A stretch of 64,000 bases of DNA from Malania oleifera (taxonomy: Eukaryota; Streptophyta; Magnoliopsida; Santalales; Ximeniaceae). The position numbers were made by a program, and so were the translations under genes. Position 1 is the first letter of the stretch. The number at the start of each line of letters is the position of its first letter. The notes below the pieces were generated by a model. It ran no database searches and was not told the origin of the DNA. It saw nothing but the letters and a program-made list of their open reading frames with translations. Positions 35,522 to 47,817 of the stretch are shown in pieces. The stretch lies in NCBI RefSeq assembly GCF_029873635.1, contig NC_080422.1:3762001-3826000 (forward strand), in the 5' to 3' direction.

Positions 35522-38500
35522 TGGTATCAGAGCAGAAAGATTGAGAAGGTCCACTGCAATGTCTACTTCATCCATTTCAATGAGCAATATGAATGAAGAA
35601 AGTAATCCATACCACTTACAGAGTGGTGATTCACCAGACACAATGCTGGTTTCGAATGTCCTCACTGGGGAAAATTATCACACATGGAGTAGATCCATGA
35701 TGATGGCTTTGAAGGCGAAGAACAAGATTGGGTTTGTAAACGGAACAATTGCCAGACCATCCTCAACAGATGCTTTGAATGCTATGTGGGAAAGATGTAA
35801 TAATATGGTATCTTCTTGGATCATTAATTCAATATCAAGAGAAATTGGGGCTAGCATTATTTGTTCTCACACTGCCAAGGATATGTGGCAAGATCTCAAG
35901 AACAGATTTACACAAGGAAATGGACCAAGGATTTTTCAACTTCAAAAGGATTTATTCGGTTTAGTTCAAGAAAATATGTCGGTAAGAGATTACTATATGA
36001 AATTTAAATCTTTATGGGATGAATTGACTGCTTATAATCAATTTCCTACTTGTTCTTGTGGTGTTCTAAGAACATGCACTTGTGATGCTATTCGGGAATT
36101 CTTGAAATATCAAAATAAGCAACATGTCATTCAGTTTTTGATGGGATTAAATGAAAGTTTTTCACATATTAGAGGACAAATTTTGATGATGGATTCTATA
36201 CCATAAATAAACAAAGTTTTTTCTTTAATGGTTCAAGAAGAGAAACAGCGAGAGATCTACAAATCTAGTGTAATTGATACAGTTGCCTTTATGAGCAAAA
36301 TACCAGAATCAAATTTTTCAGGCCACAAACCTACTTCTGGTAATCATTTTTCTGGAAATCAGCAGCAGCAGTAGAGGAGAGCAAAATTATTTTGCACTCA
36401 TTGTGGATTGAATAATCATACTGTTGATAAATGTTACAAAATACATGGGTATCCTCCAGGTTATAAATTCACCAATTCTCGACAGAAGGGAAAGTCTTCA
36501 TCAGTTAATCAAGTCACAAGCCATCCTATTGATGCAAATTTTGAACCTTATAACAAACTGCCTTTTTCTCAAGAAGACTGTCAGAAATTGTTAGCTTTAA
36601 TCCACTCACAATCTAATGAAACCATCAATCATCAAGCAGCTAATGTTGTTTCTAACATTCTTCCACAAAATACCCAAGGTATGATACTTTCAAGTTTTCC
36701 TTCAAGTTGTTCAGTATCCTCATCAACATCCCAACATCTTTGGATCGTAGACACTGGTGCTACAGATCATATTATTCATTCAACTGATATGTTTACCTCT
36801 ATTACAAAATCTTTAGACACTACTGTCATGCTTCCAAATGGATATACTGTTCCAGTCACTCATATTGGTACAGTTCAATTGTCTGAAAGTTTAATTCTCA
36901 AAGATGTACTTTGTGTACCATCTTTTTCATATAATTTACTTTCAGTTAGTAAACTTACTTCATCTCAAAAATGCAATTTTATTTTCTTACCTGATGTTTG
37001 TTTTATTCAAGAATTTACCCCCTGGAGGATGATTGGGATTGCTAGAAAATCTGCTGGGTTATATATTTTGCAACAATCGGCTGTTCATGCTGTTAGTTTT
37101 TCACCAAAATCAACCATTGTACATTCTGTCATAAACTCCAAAATCTGGCATAGCAGATTAGGGCATCCTTCCTTGTCTCGTTTGAATTTTCTTTCAAAAA
37201 CTGTACCACATAAACTAGATAATCATTGTACAGTTTGTCCTTTAGCAAAACAGAAAAAGCTTCCTTTTGAAATTCATTCATATAATAAAAATTTTCCTTT
37301 TAATCTTGTTCATGCTGATATCTGGGGGTCATTTTCTGTTCCAACTCATAATGGTTCTAGATACTTTCTCACCTTTGTGGATGATCACTCCAGATTTACA
37401 TGGACCTACTTAATGAAGCAGAAATCTAAAGTTACAAATTTTTTTACTGTTTTTTACAATATGGTTGAAACACAATCTGAGACAAAGATTAAATGTATAC
37501 GATCTAACAATGGTTTAGAGTTTAAAATGATAAATTTTTTTAATTCAAAAGGACTTTGCATCAAGTTTCATGTGTAGAAACACCTCAACAAAATTCTATA
37601 GTTGAAAGAAAACATCAACATTTATTAAATGTAGCAAGAGCTTTAAAATTTCAATCAAACATTCCTTTAATTTTTTGGGGAGAATGTATACTGACTGCAA
37701 CATATATTATCAATAGAATTCCATCATTGATTTTGCAAAACAAGTCTCCACATGAAGTTTTGTATAATTCAGCTCCAGCATATAAACATTTAAAAGTCTT
37801 TGGTTGTTTATGCTATGCATCAACCCCTGTTCAACACAGATCAAAATTTTCACCAAGAGCAAGAAAATGTATGTTTATAGGTTATCCATTTGGTATAAAG
37901 GGCTACAAGCTTTATGATTTGGAACAGAAAACTTTCTTTGTTTCTAGAGATGTCATATTTCATGAATCCATATTTCCTTTTTCATTTGATTTCAATATGA
38001 TTTCTACACATGAACATTCATTTCAGTCCATCACACCTTCAGAAAGTTCTATTACAGTTTTCCCCAATCCAGTTTCAAATTCTAATGAGAATATAATTTT
38101 CTCTGAACCATTGACATCAGCACTTCCTACTCCAGTTTCTGTTGTTCCATCTAACAATAATTTACCTTTCCATGATATAAATCAATTTTCACCCTTGAGA
38201 AAATCAATTCGACAACACAAACAACCTGGTTATTTACAAGCTTATCATTGCAACTTAGCTACCTCTAAGTCTCAATCATCTACCAGGGATCCTGTTAATA
38301 TCTCAGGTAATAAACATAGCATTTCTGAAGTACTTTCTTACTCCAGATTATCTGAATCACACAAAGCATTCTCCATTGCTATTTCTTCTAATTTTGAACC
38401 TGTCTTTTATCATCAAGCTGTTCAGCATGCTCCTTGGAGAGCTGCTATGTTTGCAGAATTGTCTGCACTTGAAATGAATAAAACCTGGGTTCTCACAACA

Positions 38501-39938
38501 TTACCATCTAATAAAACTCCGATAGGTTGTAAGTGGGTATATAAAATCAAATACAATTCTGATGGTTTAATAGAAAGACATAAGGCAAGACTTGTTGCTA
38601 AAGGTTATACTCAAATGGAAGGCTTGGATTTTTTTTAGACTTTTTCACCTGTTGCAAAGATGGTTACTGTGAGGTGTATTTTATCACTTGTTGCAATACA
38701 TGATTGGCATCTCCATCATTTAGATATTAAGAATGCATTCCTATATGGGGAATTAGATGAGGAAGTTTATATGAAGCCTCCTCCAGGCTATCTTAGTAAG
38801 GGGGACAAAAGAGTATGTAAATTGCAAAGATCTTTATATGGTTTAAAGCAAGCTTCAAGACAATGGAGTTCAAAATTCACATCCGTGTTGTTTTCAGTGG
38901 GTTTTTCTCAGTCCAAAGCTGATTATTCTTTGTTTACTAAGAAGGAAGGAGGATTTTTTGTTGCCTTGTTATTGTATGTTGATGATATCCTTTTAGCTAG
39001 TAGTGATTTAGCTGTTCTTGAGAATGTTAAAAAATCAATAGCTTCTGAGTTTAAGTTGAAGGATTTGGGGTCTGCGAAATTCTTTCTTGGAATGGAGATA
39101 GTTCGGTCGAAAAAAGGTATATCTTTATCTCAAAGAAAATATTGCTTGGAATTAATTTCAGATGCTGGATTACTTGCTGCTAAACCAGTCTCATTTCCCA
39201 TGGATCCTTATACAAAATTATCTAAAGATGCTGATGAACTAGTAGATGATGTTTCATCTTACAGAAGACTTATTGGAAGATTATTGTATTTGACTCATAC
39301 CAGACCTGACATTACATTTGTTGTACATCATCTTAGTCAATTTTTAGATATTCCTAGAATGCCTCATTTACAAGCTGCTATGAGAATTTTACGATATCTC
39401 AAATCTGCTCCTGGACAAGGCTTATTTTTTCCATCTTCATCTAAAGTTCATCTCAAAGCTTTTTCAAATTCAGATCGGGCCAGTTGTCTTGATACTCGTA
39501 GATCCATAAGTGGTTTTTGCATTTTCATTGGGGATTCTCTTGTATCATGGAAATCAAAGAAGCAACACACCATATCACGATCCTTAGCAGAAGCTGAATA
39601 TAGATCCATGGCTGTCACTGTTTGTGAAATTATCTGGCTTAAATCGTTACTTGCCGATTTGCATCAACATCATCCTCAATCAGCTCTTTTATTTTGTGAT
39701 AATCAAGTTGCTCTTCACATAGCAGCCAATCCGGTTTATTATGAACGAACTAAACACATTGAAGTCGATTGTCATTTGGTTCGTGATAAATTACAAGAGG
39801 GTCTTATTACCACTTTACATGTATCTTCTGCTCATCAGCTTGCCGATTTAATGACTAAACCTTTAGGTTCTAAAGTTTTTGAAGTTCTTTTATCCAAGAT
39901 GAATGTGCATAATATCTACACATCATCTTGAGGGGGAC

Positions 39939-40134
39939 TATTAGTTTTTCAGTTTATATTTTTCAGTTGAGTTCTGTTAGTTTTTGTTCTAGTTTTTCTT
40001 CTTCTGTTTTTCCTTTCTTCTTCTTCCTCTGGATATATATATATATATCAGAGGTCTTAGCTGTACGTTGAATACACATTGAATAAGAGAGAAAGATTTC
40101 TTTTCTTGCTTAACTGCTGCTATACTTTGTTTCA
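39939..40134 (+). repeat. 3' LTR of the copia element at 35-40 kb
   Basis: 196 bp, preceded by a purine tract and followed by the ACCCA duplication. Its TA run is much shorter than in the 5' LTR. Confidence 0.9.
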
Positions 40135-41895
40135 ACCCAAGGATATCGGTGATTACCTGCCCATATAAGTAGCACCCCTTTGCTCTGATACATTAGGTAA
40201 CCCGAAGGTCACAGTTGAAGCATACCAGAGCACTCACCTTACTCAGTAAGCCCTCAAGTAATAAATTAATCTCGTACTCATACAGTTCATACAAAAGTTT
40301 ACTGGCGAAGGCTCCAAAAAATAAGGAAATCTATCCCCCCATACAAGTAGTTTTCCTCTGCTCTAGCACGTTATGCAGTCTACTGCTACACCTGATACAA
40401 CCACGGCACTCGCCTTCTTCAGCAAGCCCTCGGGCGAAGAATTTGTCTCGCCCAAACGTAATATATTCTACAAGCATAGATACTTTTAGTATCATAATAC
40501 ATTGCTCTTTCTGTCATTACTCAACCATTCACATATGTTCATGTTTATAATTTTAACATTCCATTTCATTAAACTTTAAGTGACTCTTTCCCATTTTACA
40601 TTGTTCTCATTTCACACTTCATTTTCATATCATTCATTTCCCTTTTCATTTCATTTCATTTCATACTAAACATATTTCAGCTATTTTACCCAATATCTTT
40701 CAACTATTTTACCCAACATTTTTCAGCTATCATACATTTACCCAGCATCTTTCAGCTGTTTTACCCAACATATTTCAGCTATTATACATTTACCCAACAT
40801 CTTTTAGCTGTTTACATGGTTGCATTAACATACACAGGCAACATTGTCCATATCATATTTTATTCTTAATACTTTACTTAACCTGCATCTCATACACTTA
40901 ACATATATTTGTACGAAATCTCATGCCGCACAATTTAACAGTAAAAATTCATACATATTCTTGTAAAATAGGTCAACTTACATTTAACATTTATATGTTG
41001 GAAATATATTTCTTTTCTTACATAATTATCCAAAAAATTCATTTCACTTTCTTCAATTCATTTTCGCATATACGTATCTAATAAACAGTCATAAACTTGA
41101 AAAAACATAATTTAAACAGTTGGCATTTTAAACCCATACTGAAACATATACACGTACATATAAATTGACACAATTTATTTTTCATTAAATTCATAAAAAT
41201 TATGATTTAATATATATTTTTTCCCTTACCTAGTTTCTTGAACTACGTCAACAGGGACCCTAAAAAGATACCTACGGCGCTCACCCAGATCCTGAAATAA
41301 AAATCCTAATTCCATTAAATCAATCCTAAATAAAATATTATTTTAATATTTTATAGGCCCATAAATTCTAAATAAATAATAATACCCTTAAATATAACAA
41401 AATTACCAAATTTCCCAAATCCCACTCTCGCTTTGGAGTAGGGCCTAAAAAACCTCAATTGGAACTTTACTCATGTCAAAATGACGATGATCACAACTAA
41501 GACCCCGTGGTGGTGCTTGATCGTCAATTTAATAGCAGATTTTTACGAGAAATTGAGAAATTAGGGGAAAGTTGCCTACCCCAGGAATGGTACCTACGCC
41601 GCTCTCATGACAAATTCGCTCAAGTAGAAATGTCGGTGGCGGAGTTAGGAACCCAACGGTACCTTCCGCTTCTCGATTGACCGAACATCCGCCAAGAAAT
41701 TGAAAAGAGAGAGGGACAAAGACAAAGTGGGAAACGGAAAAGGCGACGAGCGCAGGAGCTCTCTGCAACTCAACTTGCAGAACCTGCGAGTTCTTTATCC
41801 CTTTCCTTTTTCTTTTTCTTTTTCTTTTCTTTTTTTCTTCTTTACTTTAACTTAACCTATATATATATATCTTATCCTTATATATTCATATATAC

Positions 41896-41933
<38 letters not shown>

Positions 41934-43273
41934 TATCCTTATATATTCATATATACATCATATTATTTATTCAATAAATTAAATTTAACAATACTTAATT
42001 AATTAATTAATTGATTAATAATAAATAATTTTAATTTAATTTTTTATTCCTTTTATTTATTTATTTATTTATTTGATTTAATAATATTTAATTAACTAAC
42101 TAATCAATAATTACTCTTAATTTTAATTTTTTAATTAATTAATTAGTTTTTAATTAACTTTTTTTTTTAATAATAATTTTTTTTCCCGGTTATTACATCC
42201 TAGGACCTTCCTTTGTAACCATAGTATTCTTCCGCCATAAGTGAGGATAATTAATAAAACTTTACCGATTTTTCCTCAAATGATAGTATAAACAATAGAT
42301 ATCAAAGTTCGAGGACGAAATTTTTTATAAAGAGGGGAAAATGTAGTGACCTGAAAAATAATAGGAATAAATATAAATAAGGAAAAGAGGGAAAATGGTT
42401 TGGTATAGAGTATAGACCAAACTGTTGATGGTTTGATGGGAGTTCAGAAAATCGTCGATGGTTTCATGTTATCGCAGTCGGGTAAAGGTAAAACGGTTAA
42501 AATTTGGTTTGGTTAAATACCAAACCGTCGACTGTTTCAAAGAGCCTAAGAAAATCGTCGACGGTTTTGCTCTGGGATAGAAAGTTATATAAGGCTGCAT
42601 GTCATTTTTTCTTTGTAAATTTTAAAACTCTCCCCCTCTCTCTGTCCTGGATGCGACTCTCTCTCTCTCTCTCTCTCTCCTCATTTTCTCACTCCAAACG
42701 CCCTAGATTGACTATCAGACACTATTTTTAAGGCCTAACAGCGATCCTTGTCAAGTTAATCGAGACAGATTTGTATTTTGAGGATCTCAAACACCACTCC
42801 AAAACTAGGGCGAGGGAGTTGTTTTAAACTTAATTAGTTATTTGATTTGTGTGGACTCAGGAATACTAGGAGGGTATACATACAAGGGTTGAGCTGACTA
42901 AATTATGATTTGTGGAATACAAGGCTTTGTACGAATACTGTAGGCGTTGATTTTGGATCCCTACAAGCATTTCCTTGGGAAATAAGTAAGGGGAATAAAG
43001 AAATAAGTGAGGGGAATAAATTATGTCAGGACTTTTGAGAAATTTAATTGATTAAATTGAAGTGAAATATGAAAATATTATATGTGAATATTCTGACTTA
43101 TCAGGTATATATATATGAAATGGTAGTTTTGGAAATATCAAATGTTTTACTGGAGAATTATTATATGGTTAAATATTATTGAAAATCTGTGTGGCATGGG
43201 AAATGATTGCGATTACTGAGAAAGAAATCTGTGAATATTTTATATGATGAAATAAGATTTTATATATACATGT

Positions 43274-45916
43274 TGTAAACACTCGAAAATTTAGAAGGAT
43301 TAAAATAATTTGAAAAAAAAATTAATAAATAAAATAACAGATAAATAAATAAAAGGAATGGCGTGTGAAAAAGAATAAAAAAATTAAAAATAAAGAAATT
43401 AAATTAAATTAAGATAAATTAAATAATTAGTTATTAAATTAAACATTATTACATTGGATTTAAATAAATAAAAAAAACTAATTGAAATAAGATCTGTATA
43501 TATATAAAGTAAAAGAAGAAAGAAGAAGAAGAAGTAGAAGAAGTCGGAGCTGCACCCCCCCCTCTGAATATATTTTTCCTGCAGCTGCTCTTTCTCTGTT
43601 TCTCTCCTTTCTCTTCTCAATTTCTCGACGAGTTTGCGGCAGATCGAAAAACGGAAGGTGCCGTTGGATTCCCAATTCCGCTGCCGACATTTCTACTAGA
43701 GCAGATTTTTCATGGGAATGACTTAGGCATTGCTTTTGGGAAAATATAATTTTTTCTCATTTTCTTAATTTTGCTATTAATATGCTGTTAAATCGACGAT
43801 CGGATACCACCATATGGTCCTAATCAAGGTTGTTGTCATTTTGGTGTAAGTAAACTTTCAATTGAGGTTTTCTAGGCCCTACTTTAAAGTGAAAGTGAGA
43901 TTTGAGAAATTTGGCAATTTGATTATATTTGCGGGTATTATTATTTATTTGAAAATTATGGTCCTAGGAAATATTTAAATAAGTATTTTATTTAGAAATA
44001 ATTTATTAGAACTAGGAATTTAATTTCAGGGTCTAGGTGAGCGCCGCATGTATTTTTCGAAGTCCCTGTTGGCGTAATTCAAGAAATAAGGTAAGGGGAA
44101 AAATATATATTAAATTAGAATTTTTATGAATTTAGTGGAAAAATAAATTGTGTTATATGTATGTATATATGTTTCAATATGGGTAAAATGTCAACTGTTT
44201 AAATTATATTTTTTCGAGTTTAGGACTGTTTATTAGATGTGTATATGTGAAAATGAACTAATGAAAGTGGAAAAATATTTTCAGAGTATTTATGTAAGAA
44301 ATGAAAGATATTTTTAGTATATAAACATTAAATGTTGGTTGACTTATTTTACTAACAGTGTATAAATTTTATTGTTAAATTGTGTGACATGAGTAAATAG
44401 AATGCTGTGTGAAAATATATGTTAAATGTATGAGATGCAGGTTAAGTAAGTAATGCATTGTGAATAAAACATGACATAAACTATGTTACTTGTGTGTGTT
44501 AATGCAACCATGTAAACAGCTGAAATATGCTAGTAAAACAGTTAAAAGTGGTTGGGTAAATGTGTAATAGCTAAAAGTGGCTGAGTAAATGTACAACAGC
44601 TGAAAGTGGCTGGATAAATGTGTAACAGCTGAAATGTGTTGGGTAAAACAGCTAAAAGTAGTTGGGTAAATGTGTAAGAGCTGAAAGTGGTTGGGTAAAT
44701 GTGTAACAGCTGAAAGTGGCTGGGTAAATGTGTAACAGCTAAAAGTGGCTGGGTAAATGTGTAACAGCTAAAAGTGGTTGGGTAAATGTATGACAGCTGA
44801 AAAATGCTGGGTAAAACAGTTGAAAGATGCTGGGTATGAAATGAAATGAAAAGGGAAATGAATGAAATGGAAATGACATATGAACAATGTAAAATGGGAA
44901 AGAGTCACTTAAAGTGAAATGCAATGCAATGTTAAGCCATGAATATGAACAAATGTGTATGATTGAATAATGATAGAAAGAATGATGTATTATGATATTA
45001 GAAGTATGCATTTACATAGAACATGTTACGATTGGGTAAGGCGTACCTTTCGCCTGAGGGCTTATTGAGTAAGGCGAGTGCACTAGTAGCTACAGATGTG
45101 GCAGTAGTCGCATAACGTACTAGGGTAGAGGGACCTACTTGTATGGGCGGGTAGATTTCCCTTTCCTTAAGGCCTTTGTCGATAAACTTTTGTATGAACT
45201 ATGTGAGTACGAGATCAATTTATCACTTGAGGGCTTACTGAGTAAGGTGAGTGCCCTAGTATGCTTCAGCTGCGACCTTTGGGTTGCCTAAATATCAGAG
45301 CAGAGGGATGCTACTTGTATGGGCGAGTAATCACCCTTATCCTTGGGTAATCTCGTGGGCTAAACATTTGCATGTGTTTGAATAGGATCACCGAATGATT
45401 TCAAAATTTGTGTTAACGATTTTTAAATGTTAAATATTATATTGATTATAAACTTATGTTGGCCACACACTGTTTTAATATATCGTTTCTTCCCTTACTG
45501 AAATGTGTCTCATCCGAATATGAATTTTTTTTTTTTTCAGGATTTCCTCGAAATCGAGCTTTGAGAGCTCGAGGTTTTTATAGCATTATTAGGAAATAGA
45601 AAAAGAAAATGGTATATTTCTATGTTAATTTTGAGGAATGTAAATATTTATGTTTTATGCCTTTATGTTTTAAGGCTGCGGAGAAAAGAATATTTGTGAA
45701 CATACTGAAATGTTTTGGAGATATATGTAATTATGGAAATGCAAGTGTTGAAGAATATTATGGTCGTGGGTAAAACTAGGAAACACCGGTATTATTTGTA
45801 TGATTGAGGTTCATAGTTGTGTTTTCCATTGCATATGTATGGTTTAATTATGGAATATCAGAGATTTTATCAGGTAGAACGCACCAGACCCGGGATTAAG
45901 GGTTCGGGCCATTACA
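43274..45916 (+). mobile_element. Solo LTR, 2.64 kb, exact CATGT duplication
   Basis: Opens TGTAAACACTCG and closes GGGCCATTACA, flanked on both sides by CATGT (43269-43273, 45917-45921). It belongs to the same LTR family as 31701-34225 but in the opposite orientation; for example the GGCACGTTATACCTGATAAA region there is matched by TATCAGGTAGAACGCACC here. It has no internal region and is therefore a solo LTR. It interrupts the LTR that starts at 42342. Confidence 0.88.
44518..44845 (+). repeat. Expanded LTR minisatellite, about 13 units
   Basis: About 13 units of roughly 24-29 bases built on AACAGCTGAAAGTGG followed by TGGGTAAATGTGT. The same site in the sister LTRs holds only about 4-7 units, so the array has expanded in this copy. 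Confidence 0.85.
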
Positions 45917-45944
45917 CATGTTTTTATTAGATATGATGTACAAC

Positions 45945-46075
45945 CATGAGTTACAGACGAGATGTGATACATACGCATGGATACTTATGAGCTGGTGCAT
46001 ATTATAAGAAATGAGCCATGAGTTACAGACGAGATGTGATACATACACATGGATACTCATGAGCTTGAGTATATT
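45945..46075. repeat. Short direct duplication of about 66 bp in LTR
   Basis: ATGAGTTACAGACGAGATGT followed by GATACATACxCATGGATACT occurs twice in succession, with few differences, within the LTR that starts at 42342. Confidence 0.8.
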
Positions 46076-46549
46076 TATGAGAAATGGAAATTTTTGGAAA
46101 TAAACTTATATGTATAATGAGTGATAAAAATGAGAACCCGATTGTTTAATGATATGAGAGCACGGTATCGGTGCTAGCGATTGAGTTAGTGCTACCATAC
46201 AACTCGAGGAGCGTGTTGGTAATAGAAGTCGATTAAGCCTTTGGAGAGATGTTGACTGCCCCTGGGTCCGGATCAAGCTGCGGTGGGCCAATCGTACTAT
46301 AAACGAGGTATTTTGACTTAGCCTGGTAGGTTAGCCAGGGTTAAGTCCTGCCTTCAGCCTGCACAACTCGGTCATGTGGGGTTATTGCATGACGATGATA
46401 TGAATGAGTTTCCTCATTACAGACGCGATACACTCATATGATTGTACTTTGATAGATATGCTACTTTGTACACATAAATATTTGTTGAGCATGATTATAC
46501 TTTGAGAATAATATATGGTTACAAATGTATATATATGAGAACATATTTC

Positions 46550-46664
46550 CATGATTTCTCAGTTAAATTAATATTTTTATAAAAATGATGTGATACACTA
46601 AAAACTCATTGCCACACACTGATAATAGTTTATTCCTGCTTGCTGAGAAGTGTCTCACCCCGTG

Positions 46665-46702
<38 letters not shown>

Positions 46703-46822
46703 GATATGAGAACAGATTTCCATGATTTCTCAGTTAAATGAATATTTTTATGAAAATGATGTGATACACTAAAAACTCATTACCACACACTGATAATAGT
46801 TTATTCTCGCTTATTGAGAGGT
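46550..46822. repeat. Tandem duplication of about 110 bp, about 160 bp period, with TA/TG microsatellite between
   Basis: Two copies begin CATGATTTCTCAGTTAAAT and run through GATGTGATACACTAAAAACT and CACACACTGATAATAGTTTA. A TA then TG dinucleotide run lies between them near 46666-46702. Confidence 0.85.
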
Positions 46823-47139
46823 GTCTTACCCAGTAGATCTTAACATTTCAGGAAATCCAGGGCGTCAGGCAAACCGAGCTCAGAAATAGCAGAGGAGTAG
46901 ATTTCTATTGATAAGGGTATGTTTCCATTTTGGGACTGGGTATATGTTTGAATAGACTTTGAGGATTTGATGATTTTCAGGGGTTGATATGGATTTTTTG
47001 GGAGACAGTAGTACTCTAGTATTGTACTTAAAGTCTAATTGGGTTATTTTTTCCGCTGCATAAATAAAATATGGATATGGATAGGTGTTTCCCCGGTACC
47101 TTACCTTGGGTCCAGGTGGACTTTATTATTATTATTATT

Positions 47140-47767
47140 ATGGTATCAGAGGTATTTAACTAAAAAAAAAAATGGCGTCACACAATAAACCTGTGTAAAA
47201 CAAAATAACAAAAGTTACAGCAAAAACTACCTCAAACTCTCCCCATTACATATGTTTCTATATTAGCTTCCATTAGTATGTGTTTGAGATCTTCCAATTG
47301 AGTGTCGTCTTTATCTTTGCCACTCGAATGTCTACCCGGTCCGATCTTTGTATTTGATCTAGTACTTTCATGTATTTGTCACTTGTACCTGTACTTAACA
47401 TGATCTGCAAAAGATAGGATACACTTTGAACTGCAAATAGGTTAATATCATCAAAACACATTAAATATAATTATGTAGCCACTAAAACTAACAATCTTCC
47501 TATTTTTGATGATGTTTAATTTATTAAAATTTTGCTTAATTTTGGCATTTGAGTTTGTACTTATTATAGCTTGATATGCAAAGATTAGTTTACCTATAAC
47601 CACTAATGGGTTGTTACCATCAAAGCACGACAATTAAGATCATATAGCCACCAAGGCTAACAATAACAACTAAAATCACATCATTTTTTTTAATAAAATG
47701 ACAAATTTATTAGCATTACAACTTTTAAGATTTTGCTAAACTATTTTTCCTATTTCATGCTTGAGTA

Positions 47768-47817
<50 letters not shown>

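Larger units (their letters stand above)
35298..40134 (+). mobile_element. Ty1/copia LTR retrotransposon, nearly whole, few breaks
   Basis: A 4.84-kb copia fossil on the plus strand, inserted into an LTR of the element around it with an exact ACCCA duplication (35293-35297, 40135-40139). LTRs at 35298-35521 and 39939-40134 begin TATTAG and end TTTCA; the first is longer mainly because of a TA microsatellite. The primer site TGGTATCAGAGC follows the 5' LTR and a GAGGGGGAC tract precedes the 3' LTR. Parts in order: UBN2-type gag (about 35.6-36.3 kb), zinc knuckle CTHCGLNNHTVDKC, protease motif WIVDTGATDH (about 36.7 kb), GAG-pre-integrase (37.1 kb), integrase (37.2-37.9 kb), reverse transcriptase with YVDDILLAS (38.5-39.1 kb) and RNase H (39.3-39.9 kb). 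Domains are all present; about three or four breaks interrupt the coding part. LTRs differ at about seven sites outside the microsatellite (3-4%), suggesting an age of one to a few million years. Confidence 0.95.
31701..42197 (-). mobile_element. Short-bodied LTR element (probably gypsy-derived) with 2.5 kb LTRs
   Basis: Two long direct LTRs, 31701-34225 and 34749-42197 (the second split by a copia insertion), enclose only 523 bp of internal DNA (34226-34748). Both flanks carry an exact 5-bp duplication TCCTA (31696-31700, 42198-42202), proving a single insertion. The internal part starts at the 5' LTR with TGGTATGAGAG, close to the Met-tRNA primer site. It ends at the 3' LTR with the purine tract AAGGAGGGAAGAA, preceded by AATTTCGAGGACGAAATTTC, a phrase typical of the gag-pol end of Tekay/Del-type gypsy elements. 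It has no coding domain of its own and would have depended on relatives. The LTRs differ by roughly 5-10% in the parts compared by eye, so it is clearly older than the copia element inside it. Confidence 0.85.
34749..42197 (-). repeat. 5' LTR of the short-bodied element, split by copia
   Basis: Two parts, 34749-35297 and 40135-42197, join to about 2.6 kb and match the partner LTR at 31701-34225 throughout. The split is a clean copia insertion with an ACCCA duplication. Confidence 0.85.
42203..47139 (+). mobile_element. Ty3/gypsy 3' internal end, LTR and primer site; LTR split by a solo LTR
   Basis: The segment 42203-42341 ends with TTCGAGGACGAAATTTT and a purine tract AAAGAGGGGAAAA, the usual 3' end of a gypsy internal region. 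An LTR starts at 42342 with TGTAGTGACC, carries paired GTCGACGGTTT words (about 42500-42570), a CT microsatellite near 42660, and runs to a TTA microsatellite near 47139. There it meets TGGTATCAGAGG, which resembles a primer site. A purine tract before and a primer site after the same LTR suggests a remnant of tandem elements sharing one LTR. Excluding the nested solo LTR it is about 2.15 kb. No coding domain is attached. Confidence 0.55.

Noticed and set aside
35236-35522. Frames rich in alternating Ile-Tyr on both strands
   Set aside because: They are translations of a TA microsatellite in a copia LTR.
44518-44845. Possible CRISPR-like array of regularly spaced repeats
   Set aside because: The units are contiguous degenerate minisatellite copies without unique spacers, inside an LTR of a plant genome.
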